Notes: generated from the letters alone by a model not told the origin. Counted from the stretch's first letter, positions 39,324 to 48,198 are shown. The stretch: DNA of 64,000 nucleotides from Baia soyae (GCF_004341445.1 NZ_SLXV01000002.1:1-64000); one strand, 5' to 3'. Numbers and translations are program-made.

Positions 39324-39443
39324 CCAATTCTATATTTTATTATATTATTTTTAATTTGAAACACCGAGGCAATTACACTGAGTGGTTTGCAGACTGTCAA
39401 TTAAAAGGAAAATCCATTAATATAAAAACAGGAGTGATTTTCC

Positions 39444-40724
39444 ATGAAAAAACCATTTTGGTTACTTTTTTCTGCAGACGTACTTGTAGTGTTAGGTGAA
39501 GCAATTGGGCTTTTTTGTATTGAAGTTCTTCTGTTCCAAAAAACGGGTTCAACAGGTCTAATGGGGAGTCTCGTTTTCTGCTTTGTACTTCCTGAAACAG
39601 TCATTCGGTTACTTGGGACAGGCTTTATTGATCGTTTTAATCGGATTAAGCTAATGAGTACATTAAACATTATACGTGGCGTGGTGATCGGTGGGCTGTG
39701 TATCTCTCTATTCATGGGAACCTTTCACATCTGGCTATTCTTTATTGCTGCTATGATCTTAGGTTCTTGTGCTGCCCTATTTTTACCGACTGGGATGGCA
39801 CTAATCCCTAATTTAGTTGAAAAAGATCAGCTAGTACGGGGGTATTCGTTGCTAGAGTCATTTTCCTCCTCCGCTCGCGTATCGGGCCCCTTAGTTGCTT
39901 CCTTTTTTATTGCATGGTCAGGTGCAGAATCCGGAATGTGGATTTTTGCAGGAAGTGTATTTTTAGGAAGTATTTTAATTAGATTCATTAAAAATCCATC
40001 ACAAGAATCTCTAGAAAAACCAACTAATAATTCTACAATTTCTTTCTCACAAATCAAAAAAGACATCGGGGAAGGATTTTCATTCTTCCGCCAGATCCCT
40101 GCTTTAACTGTGGTTATGCTTTTAGCGGCCATTACTACCATGGGCATGGCCATGTGGTTTATGTTACTCGTCCCCTACGGACAAAAAGTTTTACATATTA
40201 ACTACACACAGATTAGTTTATTAAGCTCCTTGTTTTTTGTAGGAATTATCTGTGCAGCTATCATAACTGGATGGATTGGGAATGTGCACTCTCGAAGTAA
40301 ATTTATGATGGGAAGTTTGATTTCCACGGGTATTTTTACCTGCCTCATCTCTTTTACGACCAACTATTATCTTGCCTTATCTCTCTTTTTCTTACTAGGA
40401 ATGACCATGCCTTTCTTTAATACTCATAGCCAGTCTATTTTCGCTCAATTAATTCCTGATAGCCACCTAGGTCGGGTGATGTCTGTTCGACTTCTACTCG
40501 GACAAGGCTCTATTCCGCTCGGAAGTTTAACAGGTGGATGGATTTCAGAATGGTTCGGTACTCCGTCTATTTTCTTTACAGCAGGTGCTCTTTCCATCCT
40601 AGCAGGTATAATCGGTTTATTGATTCCTTGGTTAAATCAGATTGATGGGAATTTAGATGAGTTAGCTAGTGAGATTAAGGAGAAGTTTGCGCCTATGCCT
40701 GTTCGGGAGAAGGAAAGTGCGTAG
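39444..40724 (+). CDS. MFS transporter, probable exporter of the NRPS product
   Basis: 426 residues with about 12 membrane helices. It has the MFS motif-A-like loop GFIDRFNRIKLM between TM2 and TM3 and a second-half GWIGNVHSRSKFMMG. It resembles drug/siderophore/antibiotic exporters of the EntS or BacE kind (MFS_3). Divergent from the NRPS across 324 bases, so self-export is likely though unproven. AGGAG lies at good spacing before the ATG. A bidirectional terminator follows. Confidence 0.88.
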   Translation: MKKPFWLLFSADVLVVLGEAIGLFCIEVLLFQKTGSTGLMGSLVFCFVLPETVIRLLGTGFIDRFNRIKLMSTLNIIRGVVIGGLCISLFMGTFHIWLFFIAAMILGSCAALFLPTGMALIPNLVEKDQLVRGYSLLESFSSSARVSGPLVASFFIAWSGAESGMWIFAGSVFLGSILIRFIKNPSQESLEKPTNNSTISFSQIKKDIGEGFSFFRQIPALTVVMLLAAITTMGMAMWFMLLVPYGQKVLHINYTQISLLSSLFFVGIICAAIITGWIGNVHSRSKFMMGSLISTGIFTCLISFTTNYYLALSLFFLLGMTMPFFNTHSQSIFAQLIPDSHLGRVMSVRLLLGQGSIPLGSLTGGWISEWFGTPSIFFTAGALSILAGIIGLLIPWLNQIDGNLDELASEIKEKFAPMPVREKESA

Positions 40725-40734
40725 ATGACGAAAC

Positions 40735-40784
40735 AAAAAAAGCACGATCTGAGTGGAAGTTTTCCATTCGGATCGTGCTTTTTT
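40735..40784. terminator. Bidirectional terminator between MFS gene and ykoC
   Basis: AGCACGATC (40741-40749) pairs with GATCGTGCT (40771-40779). An inner GGAA/TTCC pair and flanking A6 and T6 runs are present. Confidence 0.85.
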
Positions 40785-40788
40785 CAAC

Positions 40789-41583
40789 CTACACCAATCG
40801 AACATCTTGATTCGGGAGTAGTTGAATCCATTCGCTACCAATCCAGACGATGCCTGTGATCCCTAGTAGAAATAAGAGAAATAAGAAATCCCATTTTCCA
40901 ATCGAAAGCTGGTAGTAGTAAGTCCGTTTCTGATTTCCCTTGAAACGTTTGGCTTCCATGGCTACTGCGATTCGGTAGGCACGGCGGATGCTTTGGGCGA
41001 GAAGGGGAACGGCGTAGGCAGAGAGCTTGCTCTTGAAGCCTTTCCAGCCCTTTCCTGGCGAAAATCCACGCACTTGGTGGGCCATGCGAATGGTTTGAAA
41101 CTCGTCCCAAATAATCGGCAAGAGACGAATGGAAGCCATAAAACTATAGGCAAACTTAGGTGGAAAACGGAGCTGTTGCATTAAAGAATAAAACAAGCGA
41201 ACTGGATGAGTCGTACATACAAAGATCAGCCCGATCAACCCAAACGTAAGCGCGCGGAAACCAAGATGAACCCCTCGATAGAAGCTTTCTTCAGATACTC
41301 GAAAGATTCCCCACTCCCACCAGAAGGTACTTCCTTTTCCGTATAACGCCATGGTCAACACAGAACTGCAAAAGAGCAGGAAGAAAGGAAGAAAAAATAA
41401 GAGCGCAATCTTCCTCGAAACGCCTGTTCCAAAAGCAAAGCAAATGATAATCACAATTGTAAGCAGTAGCATGACATTTAGATTATGGATAAATAAAAGC
41501 GAAATCAAAACTCCTAATGATAGCAGGAGCTTGATACTAGGATTTACTCGATGAAGCCACGTCTCTTTCGCGATTCCCTCCAT
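40789..41583 (-). CDS. ykoC: ECF transporter transmembrane (T) component, YkoC-like
   Basis: 264 residues from the ATG at 41583 with AAAGGAG seven bases upstream; an earlier ATG at 41610 lies deeper inside the ATPase gene. Five or so membrane helices, and the coupling motif of the CbiQ/EcfT family AIAMAHQVRGFSPGK-like (here IRMAHQVRGF) plus AVAMEAKRF near the C-terminus. With YkoD and YkoE it forms an importer for a thiamine precursor. Last gene of the TPP-controlled operon. Confidence 0.9.
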   Translation of the reverse strand: MEGIAKETWLHRVNPSIKLLLSLGVLISLLFIHNLNVMLLLTIVIIICFAFGTGVSRKIALLFFLPFFLLFCSSVLTMALYGKGSTFWWEWGIFRVSEESFYRGVHLGFRALTFGLIGLIFVCTTHPVRLFYSLMQQLRFPPKFAYSFMASIRLLPIIWDEFQTIRMAHQVRGFSPGKGWKGFKSKLSAYAVPLLAQSIRRAYRIAVAMEAKRFKGNQKRTYYYQLSIGKWDFLFLLFLLGITGIVWIGSEWIQLLPNQDVRLV

Positions 41584-43045
41584 CTGCAAGCTCCTTTCCA
41601 TCCACTCCATTGGAGCTTACTTTCTGCAAACGACCTTCCTCAATCCACCAAACTCGATCCGCATAATGATCGGCGATCTCTTCACTGTGCGTTACCATCA
41701 CGATGGTCGTGCCGCTTTGGCTGAATTGCTCTAGCCAGTCTAATAACGAAAACGTGTTTTGAGCATCTAATCCAAAAGTCGGCTCATCTAGTAGTAAAAT
41801 TTGATGACGTTCATGAATGGTCGCACAAACGCTCAGTCTTCGCTTCTGTCCGACAGATAGCTGATAAGGGTGTTTATGGTGATGCTCCCATAGCGCAAAC
41901 CTCTCTAAGCGTTCCCGTACAACTTGATCGATCTCTTCTTCGGAAGGATTTTTTAATGCCTGTCGAACGCTATAAGCTACTTCATCCTTTACCGTACTCG
42001 CAACAAATTGTAATTCTGGATTTTGAAAGACAAAGCCAATCTCCTGCAAATCACCTCGTTTGATGGGTGATCCTTGATAAAGTAGTGTTCCTTTGGTTTT
42101 CAGTAGTTGACGAATTCCCTGGAGCATGGTGCTTTTGCCCGCCCCATTCTTACCCATCACTGCAATCCATTCACCCTTGTACAAATCAGCATGGCTAACG
42201 TGTAGCTTTACATTTCCCGAGTGAAGAACTTGAAAGTCTCTTAATGCGAGTAATGGGGAATCGGCTTGATTGGTGATAGGCACCTCTGAACAATCAATCA
42301 ATCGATCTTCCCAGATTCCTGGATACCAGATACCATATTCTCGTAGCTGCTCTTGGTAATTTGCTAAAACTTCCTCTTTCTTCCCATCTGCTAAAATCGT
42401 TCCATCGGGACGAAATAAGACGATGCGATCAACTACATCCAGCATTTGCTCGATTTTATGTTCCACGATTAATAACGTTTGATCCTCTGGGAGCTGACGA
42501 ATCGTTTCCCATACTTGATTCGTTCCTTCTGAATCCAATAAAGCAGTTGGTTCATCTAAAAACAGCACCTCTGGCTGAAGAGCCATTGCAGAGGCTATCG
42601 CCAAGCGTTGCTTCATCCCACCCGAAAGCTTATGGATAGACGTTTGCACATCTTCCAGATGAAGGCCAACAGCAGATAAAAATTTTTTGATTTGTGCCGG
42701 CATTTCCTCTCTCGGAATCTGCAAATTCTCTAATACAAACGCGATTTCTTCATCCACATGAGTCATACAAAATTGACTATCTGGATCTTGAAATACCATC
42801 GCCGTTGATTCAGGCACCACCACTTGCTCCGCTTTCATCGGAACATCTACCGCGTGTGGAATTAACCCTGCTAACACTTGAAGCAGGGTCGATTTCCCAC
42901 AACCGGATGGTCCTAAAAATAAAATTTTCTCTCCTTTTTCGTATTGAAAATGACAATCCCGAAAAAGGAGGCTTTCATCACCTGGAAATTTTAGACGAAG
43001 CTTATGAACTCCGTAACCTTTGTTAATCGTCAAGTGATCGCACAT
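41537..43045 (-). CDS. ykoD: ECF transporter ATPase with two fused ABC domains, YkoD-like
   Basis: 502 residues holding two ABC ATPases. The first has Walker A FLGPSGCGKSTLL (about residue 37), signature LSGGMKQRLA and Walker B VLFLDEPTALLD. The second has VMGKNGAGKSTML (about 297), signature LSVGQKRRLS and LLLDEPTFGLD. This fused form is the YkoD arrangement of the YkoEDC hydroxymethylpyrimidine/thiamine transporter. It overlaps ykoE by 23 bases and ykoC by about 47 bases. Confidence 0.93.
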   Translation of the reverse strand: MCDHLTINKGYGVHKLRLKFPGDESLLFRDCHFQYEKGEKILFLGPSGCGKSTLLQVLAGLIPHAVDVPMKAEQVVVPESTAMVFQDPDSQFCMTHVDEEIAFVLENLQIPREEMPAQIKKFLSAVGLHLEDVQTSIHKLSGGMKQRLAIASAMALQPEVLFLDEPTALLDSEGTNQVWETIRQLPEDQTLLIVEHKIEQMLDVVDRIVLFRPDGTILADGKKEEVLANYQEQLREYGIWYPGIWEDRLIDCSEVPITNQADSPLLALRDFQVLHSGNVKLHVSHADLYKGEWIAVMGKNGAGKSTMLQGIRQLLKTKGTLLYQGSPIKRGDLQEIGFVFQNPELQFVASTVKDEVAYSVRQALKNPSEEEIDQVVRERLERFALWEHHHKHPYQLSVGQKRRLSVCATIHERHQILLLDEPTFGLDAQNTFSLLDWLEQFSQSGTTIVMVTHSEEIADHYADRVWWIEEGRLQKVSSNGVDGKELADGGNRERDVASSSKS

Positions 43046-43604
43046 CTTCCTCTGTACTTCCTCTCACAAGGCCCGTAACCCCTGTCTTTTCTAGTGCTTT
43101 TGCAAGCCCATACGCTATCACACCTGCAATCAGCACCGACCCCACAAAACGAGCGATGAAGAATAGTCCTAGATTCCACCATACTAACGCATCGATATAA
43201 CCCTGGAAATAATCAAACACAATCGATCCAGCACAAGAAGCAATAGCTGCTAAACTAACAACCAGCACATTTGCCTTTTTATAACGGAATAAAGCAAGAA
43301 TGAGTTCTGCAAGTAAACCTTGAATCAAGCCATATATTAACGTTGATAATCCCCATTCACTTCCCATGAGAAGCTCACCTGAAGAGGCCGCAGTCTCGGC
43401 AAGTAAAGCAACGCCTGGCTTTCGAATGATGAGAAAAGCGAGCGGTCCTGCCAGAAACCACATTCCATACAACAATTGATCTACGTGTAGTCCAATTGGT
43501 TTTACAGCTGAGTATACAGGACTCCAAAGCTTATAAATGACACCAAATACAAGTGAAATGACGATGGTTACTAGGATATCGGTAAGTTTTAATCCTTTTT
43601 TCAT
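43023..43604 (-). CDS. ykoE: Substrate-binding (S) component of ECF transporter, YkoE-like
   Basis: 193 residues with about six membrane helices (TDILVTIVISLVFGVIYKLW opening; FLAGPLAFLIIRKPGVALLAE; SIVFDYFQGYID). It matches the YkoE family, the substrate-specific part of the thiamin-precursor ECF transporter. Location between thiE and ykoD behind a TPP riboswitch agrees. The start has GGAGACACTC upstream. A 97-base gap before it holds repeat copy B. Confidence 0.92.
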   Translation of the reverse strand: MKKGLKLTDILVTIVISLVFGVIYKLWSPVYSAVKPIGLHVDQLLYGMWFLAGPLAFLIIRKPGVALLAETAASSGELLMGSEWGLSTLIYGLIQGLLAELILALFRYKKANVLVVSLAAIASCAGSIVFDYFQGYIDALVWWNLGLFFIARFVGSVLIAGVIAYGLAKALEKTGVTGLVRGSTEEDVRSLDD

Positions 43605-43661
43605 GAGTGTCTCCTCTTTCTGTGTTCTTAGGGTTTGTTGATGAAAGTATTGTTAGGAGTC

Positions 43662-43702
43662 TAGCCCGGGTCATGTATCTGACCACAGCTCAATAGTGAG
43701 CC
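43662..43702. repeat. Dispersed repeat copy B (left arm only)
   Basis: TAGCCCGGGTCATGTATCTG followed by ACCACAGCTCAATAGTGAGC matches the left arm of the foldback element at 12022 with a few substitutions and one gap. The right arm is missing. It abuts the thiE stop codon, inside the thi-yko operon. Confidence 0.65.
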
Positions 43703-44319
43703 TACTCCATATCTGCCATTTTCCTCATTCGAATGGCCGCAGACTTCGGATCAGGAGCCGAAAGTATAGATGATATAATTGCAAATCCATTTACCGCATC
43801 AGCAGGAATCCGTTTTATATTTTCTTCTGTAATGCCACCGATCCCCACAATAGGAATCTCGATCGCTTTTCGGATGGATCGTAAGGTATCGAGATGAAGC
43901 GGGATCGTATCTGGCTTAGACGATGTGGGGAACAAAGCACCTACTCCTACATAATCGGCACCTGATCTCTCCGCCTCGATTGCCTCTTCGACACTATGGA
44001 CTGATACACCAATCTTGGTATTTGACCCCACGATTGCCCTTGCATATAGAATTCCCTTATCCTCTTGACCAATATGTAACCAATCTGCTTCCACTTCACG
44101 AGCGATCTCCACACGGTCATTGATGGCAAAGGGAATTTGATACTGACGACATAACTGCTTCACTTGCAAAGCCTCTTCGATAAATTGATCGTCTGTTATC
44201 TTTTTTCGTCGAAGCTGAACGCAAGTTACGCCTCCTTGAATTGCCTGTTCTATACGTGGCAAAAGATCGGGTCGTTCATCGGTAACTAGATAAAGACGGA
44301 GATCATGTACTAATCCCAT
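43702..44319 (-). CDS. thiE: Thiamine-phosphate synthase
   Basis: 205 residues from the ATG at 44319 with GGGAGGGAG upstream; a longer frame to 44397 lies inside thiD. Joins HMP-PP and thiazole phosphate to thiamine phosphate. TIM-barrel motifs RLYLVTDERPDLL, VQLRRKKITDDQFIEEA, INDRVEIAREVEADWLHIGQED and GVGALFPTSSKPD are typical. It overlaps the thiD end by ten bases. Confidence 0.95.
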   Translation of the reverse strand: MGLVHDLRLYLVTDERPDLLPRIEQAIQGGVTCVQLRRKKITDDQFIEEALQVKQLCRQYQIPFAINDRVEIAREVEADWLHIGQEDKGILYARAIVGSNTKIGVSVHSVEEAIEAERSGADYVGVGALFPTSSKPDTIPLHLDTLRSIRKAIEIPIVGIGGITEENIKRIPADAVNGFAIISSILSAPDPKSAAIRMRKMADME

Positions 44320-45113
44320 GCCTTTCTCCCTCCCTGATCCCACTGATAAAAATGGTGAATAGGACTGTGACCCTTTCCAATCGGGAAAGCATGACAAATC
44401 GCTTGAAATACATACTCTTTCGCTTTTGCGATTGCTATCTCTATCGGCTCACCTAAAGCAAGATAAGCCGCAATCGCAGAAGAAAGGCTACAACCTGTAC
44501 CATGCGTATGTGGGGTATCAATACGCGGACTACTAAATTCCCTACCTGTGGAAAGAATATCAACGGCATCTCCATCCAGATGCCCACCTTTGAGCAGCAC
44601 TTGTGTATTCATTTTTCCGGCGAGTTCTTTAACTGCTTGCCGCATCTCTAAAATAGAAGTGATTTTGCATCCAAGTAACACTTCCGCCTCAGGCAAATTG
44701 GGCGTAATGATGGTTGCCATTGGAAGTAAGGCATTTTGCAACGCAGCAATGGAGTCCTCCTGTAATAGGGAGTCCCCAGACTTAGCAATCATGACTGGAT
44801 CAATCACCACATGTGGCGGCTGATATCGCTGTATGCTCTGTGCAATGACATCCATAATCCCATGATTCGAAACCATTCCAATTTTTACAGCATCGACTCG
44901 GATATCTGAAAATACTGCGTCTAATTGTAATTGTACTACTTGTGAATCGATCTCTTGAATCGCTGTAACCCCAAGCGTATTTTGGGCGGTAACGGCTGTA
45001 ATGACACTCATGCCGTATGTACCCAGTGCAGAAAAAACTTTCAGATCTGCCTGTATCCCTGCTCCACCCCCACTATCACTTCCAGCAATGGTCAGAACAT
45101 GCTTCCTCTCCAC
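44310..45113 (-). CDS. thiD: Hydroxymethylpyrimidine/phosphomethylpyrimidine kinase
   Basis: 267 residues. Phosphorylates HMP and HMP-P for thiamine synthesis. It opens [21 protein letters not shown] (substrate site), and has [15 protein letters not shown] and the C-terminal [23 protein letters not shown] with the catalytic Cys/anion hole. First gene behind the TPP riboswitch. thiM and thiC are not in the window, so salvage of imported HMP is the likely use. Confidence 0.95.
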   Translation of the reverse strand: MERKHVLTIAGSDSGGGAGIQADLKVFSALGTYGMSVITAVTAQNTLGVTAIQEIDSQVVQLQLDAVFSDIRVDAVKIGMVSNHGIMDVIAQSIQRYQPPHVVIDPVMIAKSGDSLLQEDSIAALQNALLPMATIITPNLPEAEVLLGCKITSILEMRQAVKELAGKMNTQVLLKGGHLDGDAVDILSTGREFSSPRIDTPHTHGTGCSLSSAIAAYLALGEPIEIAIAKAKEYVFQAICHAFPIGKGHSPIHHFYQWDQGGRKAWD

Positions 45114-45135
45114 ATCTCATCCTTCCCTTCACATA

Positions 45136-45167
45136 ACAAAAAAGCCGCACCTAGACGAGGAGCGACT
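45136..45167 (-). terminator. Expression-platform terminator of the TPP riboswitch
   Basis: On the minus strand AGTCGC-t-CCT/AGG-t-GCGGCT followed by TTTTTTG, between the aptamer and thiD. TPP binding would favour this hairpin. Confidence 0.8.
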
Positions 45168-45185
45168 ATCATGTACAAGTCTACT

Positions 45186-45272
45186 CCACTTCCCTACGCT
45201 AGTATCAACTAGATCAGGTTCAAAGGGTCCGGGTTTCTCCCGTCTCAATCGCCTTGATTCCCCTAGTGGCTC
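45186..45272 (-). promoter_or_regulatory. TPP riboswitch (THI element)
   Basis: On the minus strand the conserved core ACCCTTTGAACCTGATC, then TAGTTGATACTAGCGTAGGG, follows a GGGAGAAACCCGG segment. CCACTAGGGG closes the P1 stem with CCC...GTGG. It lies upstream of thiD and controls thiDE-ykoEDC. Confidence 0.93.
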
Positions 45273-45429
45273 GATCCATATGTTATTGGAATGAAACAAG
45301 TTCAAAATACCATATTTTCATTTTATCGTCAAATTTTAGATGTAGATAAAACCAATCCCCATGGTATTCCATAAAAATAACAAGTAAACTGAAATAAATC
45401 ATTTGATAGCTTCGATTTGAGGTGACTTC

Positions 45430-45987
45430 TTGGCACAAACAATACTAGAGTTTTTCTCTTCCCTTGGTTTATGGGCCATCCCACTTAGCTTTTTATTTAC
45501 GGTCCTATTAAATGTACTAGGTGTCATCCCTTCCATCTTTGTAACCGGAATCAACATCGTTCTTTGGGGTCCTTGGTGGGGTTTCTTATTATCATGGCTA
45601 AGTGAATTAGTTGGATCTTCACTCGCCTTTTGGTTATATCGAAAAGGCATCCAACAGTGGAAAGGGGGCAGTAAAGGCGACTGGAGTTGGATACAAAAGT
45701 TAAACTCCCTTCCTAGACGCAAACAACAGCTTACCCTCGTAACGGTTCGATTAGCCCCCTTTTTCCCATCAGGAGTTATAAACGTAGCGGGCGCATTTAC
45801 CAATGTCCAATTGATTGATTTCATCTGGACAACGGGCATAGGCAAAATTCCTTCGATCACACTGGAAGTAGTTACATTCCTCGGGTTTCAACAACTTGGT
45901 CAAGCTTTGCAATGGCTCATTCTAGCCCTAGTCATCATTGGGATTCTTTTGTGGTGGTATTCAAAGAGGAGGCAAGCTGTTAAGTAA
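45430..45987 (+). CDS. VTT/DedA-like (TVP38/TMEM64) membrane protein
   Basis: 185 residues with about five membrane segments. The re-entrant motif region GINIVLWGPWWGFLLSWLSELVGSSLAFWLYRKG and APFFPSGVINVAGAFTN fit the VTT (SNARE-associated/DedA) fold, whose members act in lipid flipping or membrane homeostasis. The TTG start has GAGGTGA upstream. It is a single gene divergent from the thi operon. Confidence 0.82.
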   Translation: MAQTILEFFSSLGLWAIPLSFLFTVLLNVLGVIPSIFVTGINIVLWGPWWGFLLSWLSELVGSSLAFWLYRKGIQQWKGGSKGDWSWIQKLNSLPRRKQQLTLVTVRLAPFFPSGVINVAGAFTNVQLIDFIWTTGIGKIPSITLEVVTFLGFQQLGQALQWLILALVIIGILLWWYSKRRQAVK

Positions 45988-46155
45988 CCAATTGTCCATG
46001 GAGCTTGCAAGGTTTGGGAAGACCAGATCTTCGATTAAAATGTGCTTGCAAACGCCTCTCAAAAGGAAGACACTTAATCTGTATACTAAGATCATACATC
46101 AATTGGTATGTTATGAAACAAACATTCGATATTTCTGTGTAAAAGGGGGTATAAC

Positions 46156-46410
46156 ATGTCAAAATATGCCGCAATCTTACATATGGAAAAGCCTGAGTTA
46201 AACCTAGAATTTCGCGCAGCGCACTTGGATTATCTTCAAAACTTAGAACAGCAGGGAAAAATCTTTGCCAAAGGGCCTTTTACTGATGGTGCAGGTGGTA
46301 TGGTGATCTATCTAGCTGATTCTCTAGAGGAAGCTCAAGAATTAGCTGGACAAGATCCTTATGTATTACAAGGAGTAAGAAGGTTAGAATTACACGAATG
46401 GAAGGCATGA
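46156..46410 (+). CDS. YciI-family protein
   Basis: 84 residues. A single dimeric alpha-beta barrel-like YCII domain: YAAILHM, RAAHLDYLQNLEQQGKIFAKGPF with the His-Asp typical of the family, DGAGGMVIYLADSLEEAQELAGQDPYV. The biochemical role is generally unknown. AAAGGGGG precedes the ATG. The 170 bases between it and the VTT gene hold nothing that I recognise. Confidence 0.88.
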   Translation: MSKYAAILHMEKPELNLEFRAAHLDYLQNLEQQGKIFAKGPFTDGAGGMVIYLADSLEEAQELAGQDPYVLQGVRRLELHEWKA

Positions 46411-46417
46411 CCCATTC

Positions 46418-46464
46418 AAAAAAGCACCTCCCATTGTTAGATTGTATCTAACAATGGGAGGTGC
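46418..46464 (-). terminator. Long perfect terminator of the methyltransferase gene
   Basis: GCACCTCCCATTGTTAGAT and its exact inverse form a 19-bp stem with a 3-base loop. On the minus strand it is followed by TTTTTTG. Confidence 0.85.
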
Positions 46465-46468
46465 CGTT

Positions 46469-47119
46469 CTAGAAAGAATGATTCCCTGTCATTTTATGAA
46501 AAGGTTGGCTCCGAGGCTTTTTTTCAATAACTAAAATAGAGTCATAACAGCTCATTGACCAGATAGAATTGGTAAATACATCTATATTTTGCGGCCTTTG
46601 ATGCCAGCCATTTAAGGAGTCGATTATATTTTTAGAATAGCTAATAAAACTATTACTTGCATGTAAACCTCCACCTATTTCACTCCAGTAGTTTGTGTGA
46701 AGATCTTCTACAAGATACACCCCGTTATTTAAAAGAGCAGGGAACATTTCCTCAAATGTTATGATTTGTTGGTGAATCAAATGACCACCATCATCGATGA
46801 TAATATCAAATTCAGGGAGTTCAGGCTTGATTGCTCGCCAAAAATTCCTATCTCCTTGATCACCTATAATCACTTTTATTTGATCTTCTTCTACACATTT
46901 ACATCTCTGATCAATATCTATACCATATATGGTGGCTTGTGGTCCAAAATAATTTTTCCACATTTGTAGAGAACCACCATGGGACACACCAACCTCTAGA
47001 ATATTCACTTTTTGATTAACAAAACGTTGAAAATGATGTTCATATATCTCAAAATAATGATCCCATTTATGAATTAACCGTTTATTATTTGATTCAAAAT
47101 ACTCTCTCAATCGTCCCAT
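46469..47119 (-). CDS. SAM-dependent methyltransferase, MycE/CmcI-like
   Basis: 216 residues. Motif I VNILEVGVSHGGSLQMW (about residue 37), YGIDIDQRCKC (acidic SAM-ribose contact), then FDIIIDDGGHLIHQQ with consecutive Asp for a metal, and GVYLVEDLHTNYW. The order matches sugar O-methyltransferases of the MycE kind and CmcI-like proteins of natural product pathways. The substrate is unknown. It is monocistronic with its own terminator, next to the core gene ylyB but in the island-like region. Confidence 0.82.
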   Translation of the reverse strand: MGRLREYFESNNKRLIHKWDHYFEIYEHHFQRFVNQKVNILEVGVSHGGSLQMWKNYFGPQATIYGIDIDQRCKCVEEDQIKVIIGDQGDRNFWRAIKPELPEFDIIIDDGGHLIHQQIITFEEMFPALLNNGVYLVEDLHTNYWSEIGGGLHASNSFISYSKNIIDSLNGWHQRPQNIDVFTNSIWSMSCYDSILVIEKKPRSQPFHKMTGNHSF

Positions 47120-47218
47120 ACTATTCCCCTTCCCCTAAGTCATAGTATCGATCTCCATATTCTATGAAAATATGAATAAAAGGTTCCTACTAATTTTTCT
47201 TTTAATAGATTACACAAC

Positions 47219-47251
47219 AAACCCTTCTGAAAAACACAATCAGAAGGGTTT
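47219..47251 (-). terminator. Terminator after ylyB
   Basis: AAACCCTTCTG (47219-47229) pairs with CAGAAGGGTTT (47241-47251), perfect 11 bp. The following minus-strand sequence, GTTGTG, is only partly T-rich. Confidence 0.6.
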
Positions 47252-47262
47252 AAAGGTTTTTT

Positions 47263-48198
47263 CTACATTTGATTTCGTAACTTCCGTAACAATGCCTGAA
47301 AATCACCTGGTGGCTCTACTTCAAATCGCATAAACTCACCTGTCCTCGGATGTTCAAATCCAAGCACTTGCGCATGCAAAGCTTGCCCACCTTCAAAGCG
47401 TATCTGGCTTTTTGAAGGACCATATACAGGATCACCCACAAGTGGAAAGTTAATATATTTCATGTGAACCCGAATTTGATGGGTACGCCCTGTTTCCAGC
47501 CTGCACTCAATAAGAGAGGTGTCTTTCAAGTGTTCTTTGACTCGAAAATGGGTCACAGCATCTTTCCCATTGTTGTGATTGATCGCCATGCGTTGGCGAT
47601 GGATTGGATCACGACCGATTGGGGCATCCACTGTTCCATGCTCATGGGGAATGAGTCCATGGACAATCGCTGCATAAACCCGTTCTACTGATTTCGCTTT
47701 TAATTGATCCACCAAAGAATGATGGGCATGATCGTTTTTGGCTAACATCAATAGTCCAGAAGTATCTTTATCAATACGGTGTACGACACCTGGCCTAGCC
47801 ACTCCACCAATTCCGGATAAGCTATCCTTGCAATGGTATAACACCGCATTTACCAAGGTTCCTGTGTTATTACCAGCTCCAGGATGCACCACCATACCTC
47901 GTGGTTTATTCACGACAATGACATCTTCATCCTCATACACGATATCAAGTGGGATGTTTTCCGCTTCTACTTGTAACTCTTCCACAGGTGGAACGGAAAT
48001 CTCCACCGTCTCACCTGTACGAACTTTATAGTTGGACTTCTTCGGTTTCCCATCTACCGTGATGAGACCCTCACTAATCCACTCTTGTACCCGCACACGA
48101 GACCAATCTGGATCATAGGTACTCACCCATTTATCCAATCGTTCTCCAGAACGGTCTTCCTCCACTTGCAACGTAACTACTTCCATTTGTTCACTCAT
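47263..48198 (-). CDS. ylyB: RluD-family 23S rRNA pseudouridine synthase (YlyB)
   Basis: 311 residues. An N-terminal S4 RNA-binding domain (ERLDKWVSTYDPDWSRVRVQEWI) is followed by the RluA/RluD catalytic domain with RPGVVHRIDKDTSGLLMLAK holding the catalytic Asp (about residue 140) and LIECRLETGRTHQIRVHM. It modifies large-subunit rRNA. It sits directly downstream of lspA, the standard order, and would be followed by pyrR in B. subtilis. Confidence 0.94.
   Translation of the reverse strand: MSEQMEVVTLQVEEDRSGERLDKWVSTYDPDWSRVRVQEWISEGLITVDGKPKKSNYKVRTGETVEISVPPVEELQVEAENIPLDIVYEDEDVIVVNKPRGMVVHPGAGNNTGTLVNAVLYHCKDSLSGIGGVARPGVVHRIDKDTSGLLMLAKNDHAHHSLVDQLKAKSVERVYAAIVHGLIPHEHGTVDAPIGRDPIHRQRMAINHNNGKDAVTHFRVKEHLKDTSLIECRLETGRTHQIRVHMKYINFPLVGDPVYGPSKSQIRFEGGQALHAQVLGFEHPRTGEFMRFEVEPPGDFQALLRKLRNQM

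Noticed and set aside
43662-43702. Possible second riboswitch before ykoE
   Set aside because: The sequence matches the dispersed repeat, not a TPP aptamer; no conserved core or expression platform.
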